A model generated the notes under the pieces. That model did not search any database. It saw nothing but the letters and a program-made list of their open reading frames with translations, and was not told the DNA's origin. The position numbers and the translations under genes are program-made. From contig NC_030851.1 of assembly GCF_000208745.1 (NCBI RefSeq), positions 9,707,387 to 9,771,386 of the forward strand: a stretch of DNA of 64,000 nt, in the 5' to 3' direction. Shown one piece after another: positions 47,931 through 58,960 of this stretch. How positions within the stretch are numbered: position 1 is the first letter of the stretch; the number at the start of each line of letters is the position of its first letter. Source of the stretch: Theobroma cacao. Taxonomy: Eukaryota > Streptophyta > Magnoliopsida > Malvales > Malvaceae.

Positions 47931-48200
47931 TTAGTTTAGCAAGTTGTTGGTTTGCTGCTCTGTAAAGCGTTTTCAATAGTAGGTTGCGGTTTACTTAACA
48001 TCTTAATTGTTTTAATCTCATTTATGTTTTTAAATTTTACTAGTACTTGCTTTATAAAATTATACTATAACTTTATACCTGGCTAGGTTTTCTCCGCTCT
48101 ATAAATTGACTTGTATCTTGTTCATGGTCATAAATTTTCCACTTGCTCTAAACACTAATGCAGTGTAGCTAAATTTAATTTTGTTGATCTTCCACCCAGA
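47931..48200 (+). promoter_or_regulatory. promoter region of the first BAHD gene
   Basis: A TATAAATT box at 48100-48107 lies ~94 bp before the ATG at 48201, a usual plant spacing for a ~60-nt leader. No further elements can be assigned with confidence. Confidence 0.5.
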
Positions 48201-49604
48201 ATGGATTCACCCTATGCAGCCAAGATTCTTGATAACATCCATGTTTCAGCACCGGCTGGCTCAGTTCCCACAACAACTCTCCCGCTCACTTACTTTGACA
48301 TCCCATGGTTTCCTTGTGCCCCCATGCAAAGCCTTTTCTTCTACGAATACCCTCACCCTACCTCTCATTTCATGCAAACCACGCTCCCAACTCTAAAACA
48401 GTCTCTTTCCCTAACTCTTCAACATTTTTTCCCACTTGCAGCAAAACTCGTGTGCCCCCCGCCACCCCTTGAGCCTAATATCCTTTACACCGACGGCGAC
48501 TCTGTTCCCCTCACCATTGCCGAATCCGCCGCTGATGTGAACCATATCAAAGCCAATTATGCACGCGATATCAAATTGTTACACCCTTTTGTTTCCCTTC
48601 TGCCGCCATCAACTATGTCATCACATGGCATACGGGTGCTACCCATCATGGCCTTGAAGGTCACAGTGTTTCCCAACGCTGCCATTTGCATTGGGATGGC
48701 GCATTACCACGTAGCAGCAGATGGAAGCGCTTTCATGCACTTCGTGAGATCTTGGTCTTCCGTGTGTAAGTCAAAAGGAAACTCGACTTGTCTCGATTAC
48801 GTGTCGCAACGACCTTCTCATAGCAGGGACGCAATCAAAGACCCCGCTGGGTGCAATGACGTGGCTCTGAAAGGATATTGGAATTGGGTATCATCTTGGA
48901 GAGAGAACCTTGGCCCAACCAAGGAAATGCCGATGGACAAAGTTCGAGCCTCATTTGCGTTGACCCGAGCTCAAATCGAGAAACTCAAGCAGTGGCTCAC
49001 GACTCAGTGCAACGGCAACGATTTGGAAGGACTACACATTTCAACATTTGTCGTTGCCTGCTCTATGATGTGGATATGTATGGTCAAGTCACAAGAGAGT
49101 GAAATCTCAGCAAATTGTCATGATGATGATAAGTTTTACTATTTCCTTTTTGCTGTTGATTGCCGGAGCCGCATTGAATTTCCTCTGCCCGTCACGTACT
49201 TTGGAAACTGTCTAGCACCAGGTATTGTACGAGCCAAGAAGGGTGAGCTGATGGGGGAAAGTGGGATAGTAACAGCCGCGAAAGCAATTGCAAGAAAAGT
49301 TAAAGAGATGGAAAGTGGAGCTCTAAAAGAAGTAGAAAAAGGGCCGTCAAACCTTGAGGAAATGTTAGCATCGGGGCATTATCTAGGGGTTTCTGGGTCA
49401 CCGAAATTAGGAATATATGGTATGGATTTTGGGTGGGGGAGGCCTACAAAGGTCGAGTTTGTTCACTTAGATGACGGTGGATCTTTGTCTCTGGCGGAGT
49501 GTAGAGATGAGCCAGGTGGAATTGAAGTTTCCTTGGTTCTTAGTAAGGATCAAATGGATTCATTCACTGCACATTTTGGAGAAAGCTTAAGGAAGGCCTT
49601 TTAA
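48201..49604 (+). CDS. BAHD acyltransferase, anthocyanin/phenolic-glucoside malonyltransferase type
   Basis: 467 residues, single exon, the usual BAHD length. HXXXD is H170-V-A-A-D174 in GMAHYHVAADGSAFMHF; the His is the general base that takes the proton from the acceptor hydroxyl. DFGWG is at 409-413. YFGNC (333-337) marks the clade that acylates anthocyanins and other phenolic glucosides with malonyl-CoA or hydroxycinnamoyl-CoA. N-terminal SVPTTTLPLTYFDIPWF and LHISTFVVACSMMWICMV (278-295) are also clade-typical. The start is the first in-frame ATG; residues before VPTT match the normal N-terminal length. No signal peptide; expected cytosolic. The acyl donor and acceptor cannot be told from sequence. 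A paralogue lies 3.1 kb downstream in the same orientation. Confidence 0.93.
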   Translation: MDSPYAAKILDNIHVSAPAGSVPTTTLPLTYFDIPWFPCAPMQSLFFYEYPHPTSHFMQTTLPTLKQSLSLTLQHFFPLAAKLVCPPPPLEPNILYTDGDSVPLTIAESAADVNHIKANYARDIKLLHPFVSLLPPSTMSSHGIRVLPIMALKVTVFPNAAICIGMAHYHVAADGSAFMHFVRSWSSVCKSKGNSTCLDYVSQRPSHSRDAIKDPAGCNDVALKGYWNWVSSWRENLGPTKEMPMDKVRASFALTRAQIEKLKQWLTTQCNGNDLEGLHISTFVVACSMMWICMVKSQESEISANCHDDDKFYYFLFAVDCRSRIEFPLPVTYFGNCLAPGIVRAKKGELMGESGIVTAAKAIARKVKEMESGALKEVEKGPSNLEEMLASGHYLGVSGSPKLGIYGMDFGWGRPTKVEFVHLDDGGSLSLAECRDEPGGIEVSLVLSKDQMDSFTAHFGESLRKAF

Positions 49605-49982
49605 GAATTCATCAGTGTGATGACTCCATCTTTTGTGTTCCATATGTTTAACTAGGTCCAACATGCAGCAGATCATAAAGGGCCAGTCGTATTTGGATGT
49701 TAACAGTGGAGGATCAAATCATAACCTTATCTCATCTTGTTTCTATCTTTTACTCTATGTATTAGGGATGACGATTCCTATGTGTTTTCTTTAATTATTA
49801 CTTTAATGAAATGAAGGGACGTTTTTTGTCATCACATAATAATTGTTCAGACTGTCTTTCAAATCAGAAATCCATTTTTCAACAAAAACAATTTTATAAA
49901 TTATATATGAAAGACTTTTTTTCTATTGTATACGAACCTAAGATGATATGTAAAAAATAATAATAATAAACCTATAACATAT
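49605..49982. other. 3' flank of the first BAHD gene
   Basis: Untranslated region and spacer. AATGAA-type sequences near 49793-49805 could act as poly(A) signals. Nothing else seen. Confidence 0.4.
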
Positions 49983-50200
49983 TTAAAAGTAAGTTTCAAT
50001 GGCGCTTTCAGAGTTAATCACGTGGAGGGTAGAGAGAGCGAAAGAAACAAGTCGTTGAAGCAAAGAGAGAGAAAAAGAGGGATGCAAAGAGGTCAGAGTC
50101 AACCACGCGCAGGGTAGATAGACAGAAAGAGAAAAGATGTTGAAGCAAAGGGATGGGGTGTAAAGAGGCTCCGTGTGTTGCATACGGGTCATATTCTAGT
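49983..50200 (-). mobile_element. Helitron-like 5' terminus with a two-unit repeat
   Basis: On the minus strand 50200-50160 reads ACTAGAATATGACCCGTATG then CAACACACGG, the pattern of plant Helitron 5' ends. 50010-50160 holds a ~73-bp unit twice ('tcacgtggagggtagagaga' / 'ccacgcgcagggtagataga', each followed by a GTTGAAGCAAAG segment). The element's other end was not found. Confidence 0.4.
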
Positions 50201-50776
50201 AAAAAGTAATAGTAATTGTGCATCAATGTAAATCAAGTCCCCAACTATTAGTTAAAAAAAAAGTAATATTATTGTAAAAATAATATACATGCAATAATGT
50301 AAAAACAATAATAAGAAAGTGTAAATCTAGTCAAGGGTCAAGCTAATAATTTTTGTTAAAAAGGTCAAAGATGAAAAAAATAAAAAATAAAGATTTTTAA
50401 AATTAATATATTAAAATTAATAATTAATAATAATAAATTTATAAAAAAATAATAATTTTATTTAATATATAAATCAAAAGAAACATAAAAAGATAGACTC
50501 ATAATAATATCTTAGAGAAAGTTGTATTTGACTATATTTTCTAGATTCAAATTAATCTATTATTGATTTTATACTAAAAAAATTAACAATATCTTTTTTA
50601 ATATGAATAATTAAATTATCTATAAAAAATTCATCATTTTTTTATCTTTCTTAATATAAATAATTAAAAAATTAATACAATCAATATCTAATATTTTTAT
50701 TTTATTTTTAATTAAACTTAAAATATTAAATATAAAATCATAATTTATAAAATATAAATAATTAAATACAATATAT

Positions 50777-50865
50777 GTACCCGAGCTTTTAACTAAGTGA
50801 TTGGTGCATAATCCCTTACTTTAAGAGCAGGATTTAAATATTTCCTCCTCCAATTATAAAAAAAA
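50777..50865 (+). mobile_element. SINE copy 2
   Basis: Body CCGAGCTTTTAACTAAGTGA, TTGGTGCATAATCCCTTACT, then TTAAGAGCAGGATTTAAATA and an A tail; same family as 20213-20308 (box B decayed). Flanks ATACAATATAT (50766-50776) and ATACGATATAT (50866-50876) are a 10/11 target duplication. Confidence 0.7.
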
Positions 50866-51502
50866 ATACGATATATAAGATTAATAATTTCTCTCATATA
50901 ATCAGGATTGTTTAAAGACTATATATTTAAGATAATTTTCATTCAACTATATATAAAATGTAAAACACATAAAAAAATATACTTAAAATAATTTTTTTTG
51001 TAATCAGGATTAATAAAAAAAATATATTGATGAAATTTTAAGTAATAATTAATAATGCAATATTAAAATTTATATTTAAAAATTATATAATAATTTTTTT
51101 TAATTTTTAAAGACTAAAATTATTAAAAATAAAATTCATATAATAAAAAAACATAACAAGTAAAAAATAGAATCTATATAATAAAAAAATAATTATGGTT
51201 TGTAAAAAATTTAATAAAAATGTTTATAAAACAATTTAAAATATATAAATAAATAAAATATAACTAAAAATGAATATAAATAATAAAAATAAAAAATAAA
51301 AAAACTTTAAAAATTATATAGAATTTTTAAAAATTATGGGAGCCAAGACACCCATAATGATAGGAGCCTCCTCCTCTAACCACCATCCAATACCTCCCCT
51401 TCTGTTCAACTTATCAAATTAGATTAGATGATTGTCCCATTGATCTTTGATTCATAATCCCACCTCTGATAAGATGCTTTTCGTACTTTAAGTTGAGTGT
51501 TG

Positions 51503-51597
51503 GTTTTTTTTTTTATAATTAGAGGAGGGAGATTCAAATCTTACTCTTTAAGTAAGTAAAGTATACATTAATCAATGAATCAAATACTCGGATATTG
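51503..51597 (-). mobile_element. SINE copy 3, minus strand
   Basis: The plus strand starts with a T-run, then TTATAATTAGAGGAGGGAGA, TTCAAATC, CTTTAAGTAAG. Read in reverse it is the same family. Flanks AGTTGAGTGTTG (51491-51502) and AGTTGAATGTTG (51598-51609) are an 11/12 target duplication. Confidence 0.7.
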
Positions 51598-52718
51598 AGT
51601 TGAATGTTGTTTTCCTTTTGTTCTTTTACCAAGATTGGCTCTGCTCTTATCCTCAATTATTTCTTTCTGGTGTCTTCCAAACAAATCTTTTCCTTTTCTC
51701 TCTTTTAAAAAATATAATTTAGAAAAAAAATTAAATTCCAATAATAATTTAGAATAAAAATGTTATAAATGGAAAGAAAAATGAAAGCTAACAGGCAATA
51801 AAAGTGAAGAGAGTTTAAGTTAGATTCTATGTCAAGAAAATGTTCCCTTTATATTTTATATATTTTGCTACTCTTAAATTGTGTTATCCGAACTTAATTT
51901 TCATAAAAATTAAAAAATTAATTATATTATATATTATATTATTATTTTAATTTTTTGTAAAAATAATGCTCCATGGTTCTAATATCAAAAAATAAATAAA
52001 ATCATAAAAATTAAATTTAAAGAAAAGTAAGACTATTAATAGTCAAAGAAAAAATCATAATTTTAGGATCTTAAAAAAATCTGCTACAGTGGAAATTGTT
52101 CGTGGTTGAGTGCACTCTATTGCTTTCACCGGGTCATTTCGTTATGGGTCTTCCTTATTAATTAAATCTCTGTACTGGGTGAAAGCTACACGTATCCAAC
52201 CGAAAATTTAATGGAATCAATAATTGAGTGGAATAAAATTTGAGGTAAACGTACGATTTAATTGATTTACGGACTCTGTTAATTTTTTAAATTTGATTTA
52301 ATTAATTTTTTTATTAATTTTTTATTTTAAAAATTTAAATTTAATTAATTAAAAAAATAAAATTAACATTTTTATATAAATAATGTTATTTTTAAATTTA
52401 TATAAAATATATATTTTTTACTATTAATTTTTATTATATATATTATAATTATGATTAAAATTTATAAATTTTAATATTATAATTTGTAAAAAAAATAAAA
52501 TTTTAATTTTTTGATTTAAAATCAAATTCATGAAACCAATTGATTCGATTTTTTAAATTTTTTCGATTTTAATTAATATTTGAAAAAAAATTTATTCATT
52601 TAATTTGTTTGAAAAAAAATTTTCCAATCAAATCAGTCCCCAACGGGATATGCATTAGTTCTTCCCCTTGTGATATATAGTAGTGTGAAGTGTGAACAAT
52701 TTCTTGGTCTTGTACCAA

Positions 52719-54116
52719 ATGGCTCAAACTGGCACGATTAAGGTTCTCGATAGCAGTCATGTTTCGCCGCCTCCGAGCTCAGTTCCGACAACCTCTCTCC
52801 CTCTCACTCACTTTGATCTGCCATGGTTTCCTTGTTATATAGAACGCCTTTTCTTCTATAAATTCTCTCACCCTACTTTGCACTTCATGGAAACCACTCT
52901 CCCAATGCTAAAATGCTCTCTCTCCCTAACTCTCCAACATTTCTTCCCTTACGCCGCCAATATCATGTGCCCTCAACCACCCGGTAAGCCTTATATCCAT
53001 TACATAGATGGTGACTTTGTCACCTTCACGGTTGCTGAATCTGCTGCAGATTTCAACCATGTCAAAGCCAATTATCCGCGAGATATTAAATTGTTACGCC
53101 CCTTTGTACCTCAGCTGCCACCGGCACGTGTAGCCGAAGATGGCATTCGGGTGTGCCCCATCACAGCGTTTCAAGTCACTGTGTTTCCCAACTCTGGCAT
53201 TTGCATCGGGTCAACTTATTGGCATGTAGTTGGTGATGGGAAGTCGTTCATGCATTTTATGAGGTCTTGGACGGCTGTTTGTAGGTCCGGCGGTGACTTA
53301 ACCTGTCTTGAAAATTCACTTCCTTTGATTAACAAGGACGTGATCAAGGATCCTGGTGGCATAGAGTTGGTTCGGTTGAAAAATTACTGGCACTGGGTAT
53401 CATTCTCTAATGAGAATTCTGGCCCAACCCATGCTATAGCCGAAGACAAGGTTCGAGCCACATTTGTGTTGGGTCGAGCCCATGCCGAGAGACTAAAGCA
53501 TTTGGTCACGGGACAGTGCAGGGATGGTGTCGAGTCAGAGCAATTGCACATATCAACGTTTGTGGTGACATGTGCCTTCATATGGGTTTGTCTGATTAAA
53601 TCAAAGGACAGTGCTACTAACAATTTATCACGTGATGATGATGATAAGTTTTACTTCTTGCTTTTTCCATTTGATTGCCGGAACCGCTTGGAATTTCCGG
53701 TACCACCAACATACTTTGGGAATTGTTTAAGACCGGGCGTTGTTGATGTTACTAAAAGTGAGCTAATAGGAGAAAATGGAATTCTTTTGGCTTCGAAAGT
53801 TATTGGAAACAAAATTAAAGAAATGGAGAGAAGTGGTTTGAGAGGTGCAGAGCACTGGATATCAAGTCTTGTGGAACGAATGAAATCAAGGCGTCTTACT
53901 GCAGTTGCTGGATCACCAAAATTCCATGTCTATGATACGGATTTTGGGTGGGGCAGGCCTTGTAAGGTTGAGCTTACTCACATAGATTATGATGGAGCTA
54001 TATCTCTGGCAGAGTGCAAGGATGAGCCAGGTGGAATTGAGGTTGGGTTAGCTTTGAACAAGAATCAAATGGATGAATTCATTACTATTTTTGAGCAAAG
54101 TTTGAAGCTCCTTTGA
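52719..54116 (+). CDS. BAHD acyltransferase, paralogue of the 48201 gene
   Basis: 465 residues, single exon. The ATG at 52719 (MAQTGTIKVLDSSHVSPPPS) is chosen because the open frame upstream to 52692 has no other ATG and the N-terminus then matches the family. HXXXD is H169-V-V-G-D173, YFGNC 332-336, DFGWG 408-412. Conserved stretches shared with the first gene include SVPTTSLPLTHFDLPWFPC and HISTFVV, and AECKDEPGGIEV near the end. Same predicted chemistry: acyl-CoA dependent O-acylation of a phenolic or anthocyanin glucoside in the cytosol. Changes next to the active site (STYWHVVGDG versus GMAHYHVAADG) suggest a different acceptor. It is an old tandem duplicate, with no stop or frameshift. 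Confidence 0.93.
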   Translation: MAQTGTIKVLDSSHVSPPPSSVPTTSLPLTHFDLPWFPCYIERLFFYKFSHPTLHFMETTLPMLKCSLSLTLQHFFPYAANIMCPQPPGKPYIHYIDGDFVTFTVAESAADFNHVKANYPRDIKLLRPFVPQLPPARVAEDGIRVCPITAFQVTVFPNSGICIGSTYWHVVGDGKSFMHFMRSWTAVCRSGGDLTCLENSLPLINKDVIKDPGGIELVRLKNYWHWVSFSNENSGPTHAIAEDKVRATFVLGRAHAERLKHLVTGQCRDGVESEQLHISTFVVTCAFIWVCLIKSKDSATNNLSRDDDDKFYFLLFPFDCRNRLEFPVPPTYFGNCLRPGVVDVTKSELIGENGILLASKVIGNKIKEMERSGLRGAEHWISSLVERMKSRRLTAVAGSPKFHVYDTDFGWGRPCKVELTHIDYDGAISLAECKDEPGGIEVGLALNKNQMDEFITIFEQSLKLL

Positions 54117-54995
54117 TTTGAGTTTTTATAGTCATATTAGTTCACCTTCCAAACCTGTTGGATGTTAAGTGCTCTGTTTATGACTTTTGTTAAGGCAAGC
54201 ATATATATCATTGTAATGGAATAATGTGTGTGAAAATGTGTGAATCTTGAATCAACTTTTTTTGTTTAGGTATCATTGACCAGAATTCCGAAATAAATTT
54301 TTTAGAAATTATTGGCTAGTTAAGTGAATTTATTTTTCTAATAAAATTAAGTCTAAGTGAATTTATTTTTTTTATTTTTTTTGGTGAAGTTTTAGGCTTG
54401 ATTTAGGTTGATTAAAAAGAATACGTTCTTATCTACGATGAAGCGGATTAAGTTCAAAAATTCACTTACACGTAAAAAAAGTATTAGCACCCTCAGATTA
54501 GATTCAAAAGTTCATTTACATGTAAGGAATGTATTAATTAGTACTCTCATAACGTTTATTTAATTAATTGTTATTTAATTAATTATGTGTTCTCATTAAA
54601 TAAAATCTAATTCAATATTCAATTTTATTTTCTTTACTTTTTTTATTTTCATATTTTCCATTTTCTTTTGTTAGCTTTTTGAAATAAATAAATAAAGATT
54701 CTTTCTAGTTCAATATTCAATTTTATTTCCTTTATCCTTGTTTTTTATTTTCATAATTTTCATTTTCTTTTGTTAGCTATTTGGCAAGCAGGCATGAAGG
54801 AGAAGCAACAGCCATGGTCTTGGTCAGCAAGGGTTTCAGGGCACAAGATATCGTGGGCAATTTGAGTTGACACGGTGGCGGAGGTCTCTCCATTCAATCT
54901 TCGTCGAGAATCTGGTAATGTTGTGGGCTAGCATTAAATTAGTGATTGACCAATTTGGTGTTGTGATTTAAGTTATTTTCCCAATAACTGTTAGA
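54117..54995. other. 3' flank of the second BAHD gene and spacer
   Basis: An AATAAT at ~54221 could serve as poly(A) signal. 54590-54780 contains a ~75-bp direct repeat (TTCAATATTCAATTTTATTT, CATTTTCTTTTGTTAGCT twice). No coding signature. Confidence 0.4.
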
Positions 54996-55795
54996 ATGAG
55001 AGGTAGGTTTTTGGCTTTTGTGTGTTACAAATTTGCTAGGGAACAAGAAGCAGCAATCCTTCATGGTGATGGGATGATGATTTCTGGCTATCCTATTATA
55101 GTGAAGAAGGCTCCTGAAAGGAGACAGCCTACACGTGATCCATCATTTGGACGAGAAAATGCCAATATTTCTTACCAACGTACATTTAGAGATGTCGTAG
55201 CTGATGGTAGACATTTTGAGGGGAAGGATAATTGTGCAAAGCCAAGGAAGGTTGATGATAAGCCTAAGGTCGTGGATACAAGTCAGGAAATGAATGCACA
55301 GTCACAGTCAAGGAAGGTTAAAGAGAAACCTAAGGCTGCTAAGAAAGTTAAGGAAAGGATTGGTGCCAGTGCTTTTGTACCTAAATTGAATGTTGCATCG
55401 TCGAAAAAGAGTGGATTGGGTTTTGTACGGGAAGGGTTGTGTAGAGATGGTTGAACGGAATTTGACAGCTAAGGGTATGATGGTTCGTATTCAAGAAGCT
55501 GGGGTTTAAGAGAGCTGGTTACTTTTCGTAATGAAGACGAGATGGAAATCCTTCTTGCAGATTATATGGAATATTTTTTGGAGTGGTTCACTAGCTTGGT
55601 GCCTTATGAAATTAATAAAGGTAAATCAGAATTTTTGTGTTGGGTAAGAGCAGAAGAAATTCCGATTCATTTTTGGCATTTTAATCTTTTTAAGGCATTA
55701 GGAGATTGTTAGGGAAAATTTGTGAGAATCGGGCAGGAAACCATGAACTTGGAGAGATTTAGCTTTGGTCTAATCTTGATACAGATAGAAGTCAG
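54996..55795 (+). pseudogene. LINE ORF1 relic: RRM plus DUF4283-like region
   Basis: 54996-55454 encodes 152 residues: the end of an RRM-like fold (RGRFLAFVCYKFAREQEAAI, LHGDGMMISGYPIIVKKAPE), then a basic linker (KPRKVDDKPK, KEKPKAAKKVKERIG). After stops, 55500-55795 reads LRELVTFRNEDEMEILLADY, WFTSLVPYEINKGKSEFLCW, then VRAEEIPIHFWHFNLF and GKFVRIGQETMNLERFSF. That is the DUF4283 pattern (nucleic-acid-binding region of plant LINE ORF1 and related proteins). No endonuclease or RT follows, so the element is 3'-truncated or rearranged. Confidence 0.7.
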
Positions 55796-55799
55796 CAAA

Positions 55800-56548
55800 A
55801 CCAATTCAGACCAATTATCCATCCAAATCAATTGAAATTTAAGTAAAACGGTTCGGTTTAATTGATTCATTGGATCAATTAGTCCAAAATGTTTAATCTA
55901 ATTGATTTTTTGATCGATTCTCGATTTTAAAATTTTTGGACCAATCTACCAAAAGACCAAACTAGTTTTATATATATACATATATATAGATTAATATAAA
56001 TATATAAATATAATATATATATATATATATATATATTAAGAAGAATTGATAGTTAACTTAATTAGTAATATACTTAAAATATATTAGGGTATTATATGTA
56101 CCTATACAAATCATAATCATAGCAATATAATATTTATATATATTTATTTATAAATTTATATTAATATAAAATTACAAATTATATATTTTAAATGATATAA
56201 TTTATATGTTAATATTATAAAATATGATAGTAAATATCTTACATATTAATATGTTATAATTATTATACTTAATAATGTTTCGTAATATAAAATGTTATGA
56301 ATATATATATATATATAAAAATATATAATTATATAAATGTATTATATATACATATATTTAATTTATACATAAACATTACTATAATTTATAATTAACTTTA
56401 TTTATATGATTACACTTAATAACTTTATTAGTTATCACATTAGATTTTATAACATATTGTTATAATTAGTTATTATTTATACAAACTTTGATATAAAACA
56501 TTATAACATCTAAGTTATGCCATTAATTTTATACATACAGATATATAT
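55800..56548. other. AT-rich region with (AT)n microsatellites
   Basis: Includes an (AT)n run near 56010-56038 and smaller ones near 55970-55990 and 56300-56320. No gene. Confidence 0.6.
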
Positions 56549-56989
56549 GGGGAAATTTTCTTTTTGACCCTTGAAAACAAAGTGTTTTTGAAAATAATCT
56601 TCCAGATAAATTTAATTGTTTTTAGCCACCAGAAGAGATTTTAGGACAAAAATGCACTTAATGAGACATTTTCGATGACGTGCACTCTCAAACAGGCGAA
56701 AAATTAGAAAATAAATATGCGAAGAATTTTCGAACATCTACTTTTGTGCAAAACATCCAATTTTTTCCCTAGAAGCTTCTGCAAAACAAAATAATGGTTT
56801 TCATATATTTCGGACATGGCATTCAGATAATACGAATGGTGATATTAAATCGAATGAGGAACCAGTTATGATGAATCGAAAGCTTCGAGAACGATGTGAA
56901 AGCAGAAATCCCTGATACAGTGGTGAATCAAAAGGAGAAAGATGTGAATTTGAAGTAGGAAATGGTCGTGCTACAGCAAGCCATATGGA

Positions 56990-58260
56990 ATGTGTGACGG
57001 TAGGGTTTTAGAGTTTGTGAAACGGAATGGTGAGAATGTGTGACACGGCATGGTAGGAATATGTGACACGTCATGGTGAGAATATGTGAGACGGGTGTGA
57101 CACGGTAGGGTTTAGAGTGTGTGACACGTCAGGGTGCTAATGTGTGAGACGACACGATGAGAATGTAACAGGGGCGTGACACGACAGGGTTTGGAATGTG
57201 TGACATGCCATGGTCAGACGTGTGACACTAAAGGGTTACAATGTGTGAAACGGCACAGTGATAATGTGTGACACGGGTGTGACATGGTAGGATTTAGAGT
57301 GTGTGACACGCTATGGCCAGACATGTGACACGATAGGGTTATAATATGTGAAATGGCACAGTGATAATGTTTGACACGGGTGTGACACGACAGGGTTTAG
57401 AGTGTGTGACACGCCATGAAGGGAATTTGTGACACGGTAGGGTCATAATGTGTGAAACGGCACAGTGATAATGTTTGACAAGGGTGTGACATGGTAGGGT
57501 TTAGAGTGTGTGACACACCATGGAGGGAATCTATGATACGACAGGGTGATAATTTGTAAGACGACACGGTGAGAATATGTGACACGAGTGTGACACGGCA
57601 ACGTTTACAGTGTGTGACACGCCATGGTCAGAACTTGTGACACGGCAGGGTCATAATGTGTGAAATGGCACAGTGATAATGTTTGGCACGACAGGGTTTA
57701 GAGTGTGTGACACGCCATGGAGGGAATTTGTAACACGACAGGGTGATAATGTGTGAGACGGCACGGTGAGAATATGTGACACGGGTGTGACAAGACAGCT
57801 TTTACAGTGTGTGACACCCCATGGTCAGAACTTGTGACACGACAAGGTTATAATGTGTGAAACCACACAATGATAATGTTTGACACGGGTGTGACACGGT
57901 AGGGTTTAGAGTGTGTGACACGCCATGGAGGGAATCTATGACACGGCAGGGTGATAATGTGTGAGACGGCACGGTGAGAATATGTGAGACTGGTGTGACA
58001 TGATAGCGTTTAGAGTGTGTGACATGCCATGGTCAGAATGTGTGACATGCCATGGGTTTAATATGTGACACGCCATGGTGATAATGTTTGACACAGGTGT
58101 GACACGGAAAGGTTTAGAGTGTGTGACATGAGGGAATCTGTGACACGGTAGGGTGATAATGTGTGAGACGAAACTGTGAGAATATGTGGGACTGGTGTGA
58201 CACGGCAGCGTTTAGAGTGTGAGACATGCCATGGTCACAACGTGTGACACGCCATGGTGT
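56990..58260 (+). repeat. left array of GTGTGACACG motifs in MULE B
   Basis: Some 60 copies of GTGTGACACG-like words in units such as 'tttagagtgtgtgacacgcc' then 'atggagggaat.tgtgacacgg', with a higher-order period near 200-230 bp (repeats starting AGGGTTTAGAGTGTGTGACA at ~57107, 57288, 57388, 57496, 57687, 57901). No consistent open frame. Confidence 0.88.
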
Positions 58261-58679
58261 GAAAGAAGGCAGGCAAATGACGAGGAAGGCGTTGGACTTC
58301 CACTGAACAAATGAAATGAATATTAAAGGCCATTTCGTTTTAATTAAATATTTTTCTGAAATCGTAAACGTCATTGTGAAGGAAGTAAGAGAGTTTCATT
58401 CATTCCTCATTCCGAAAGGTAGCAGAGAGTTCGACTTTGTTCTTTGTAAGCTTAATTACATCACAACAACAATGTCGGTTATCAGTGAAGAGGTCAGTTA
58501 CTCTAAAATTAATCTTTCTTCTGTTCGTTGATTTTTTGCTGGGTTGGTTTGCTCAAACTGTTGATTTTTTGTTGGTTTGCTGGGTTGTTTGGTGTTTTTT
58601 TGCAATCGTTATGCTTTGCTTAAACTGTTTTCTTCCTAGTTTTATGGTTATACCAAAGTGTTGAAAGGGGTTCGTGTCT

Positions 58680-58960
58680 GCATATGACGCGTTGTGGTTT
58701 AACTGGTTTTTTGGATTTTTAGCGTGTCACGGCTGTTCCTGGCGTGTTGTAGGTTAATTGGTTTTTTGGGTTTTTAACGTGTCACGGTTGTTTCTGGTGT
58801 GTCATGGGTTAACTAGATTTATAGGTTTTTGGTGTGTCACGGCTGTTCCTGGCATGTTGTGGGTTAACTGGTCACATGAGTTTTTGGCGTGTCACGACAT
58901 TTGACTTGATATGCATGGTGTGTTACAACATTTTACTTGATATGCATGGCGTGTAACAAC
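58680..58960 (+). repeat. intronic ~65-bp repeat with GTGTCACG motif
   Basis: Four units 'ggcgtgttgtgggttaactg' then 'gttttttggtttttagcgtg' and 'tcacggctgttcct' lie in intron 1 of the protease gene. They carry the same core word as the large arrays. Confidence 0.7.

Larger units (their letters stand above)
50201..52718. other. AT-rich intergenic region and promoter of the second BAHD gene
   Basis: Apart from the two SINEs this is very AT-rich with no coding signature. TATATA at 52674-52679, ~40 bp before the ATG at 52719, is a possible but rather close TATA box. Confidence 0.45.

Noticed and set aside
57397..58374. Minus-strand frames across the GTGACAC array
   Set aside because: Direct read-through of the array; no consistent frame between units.
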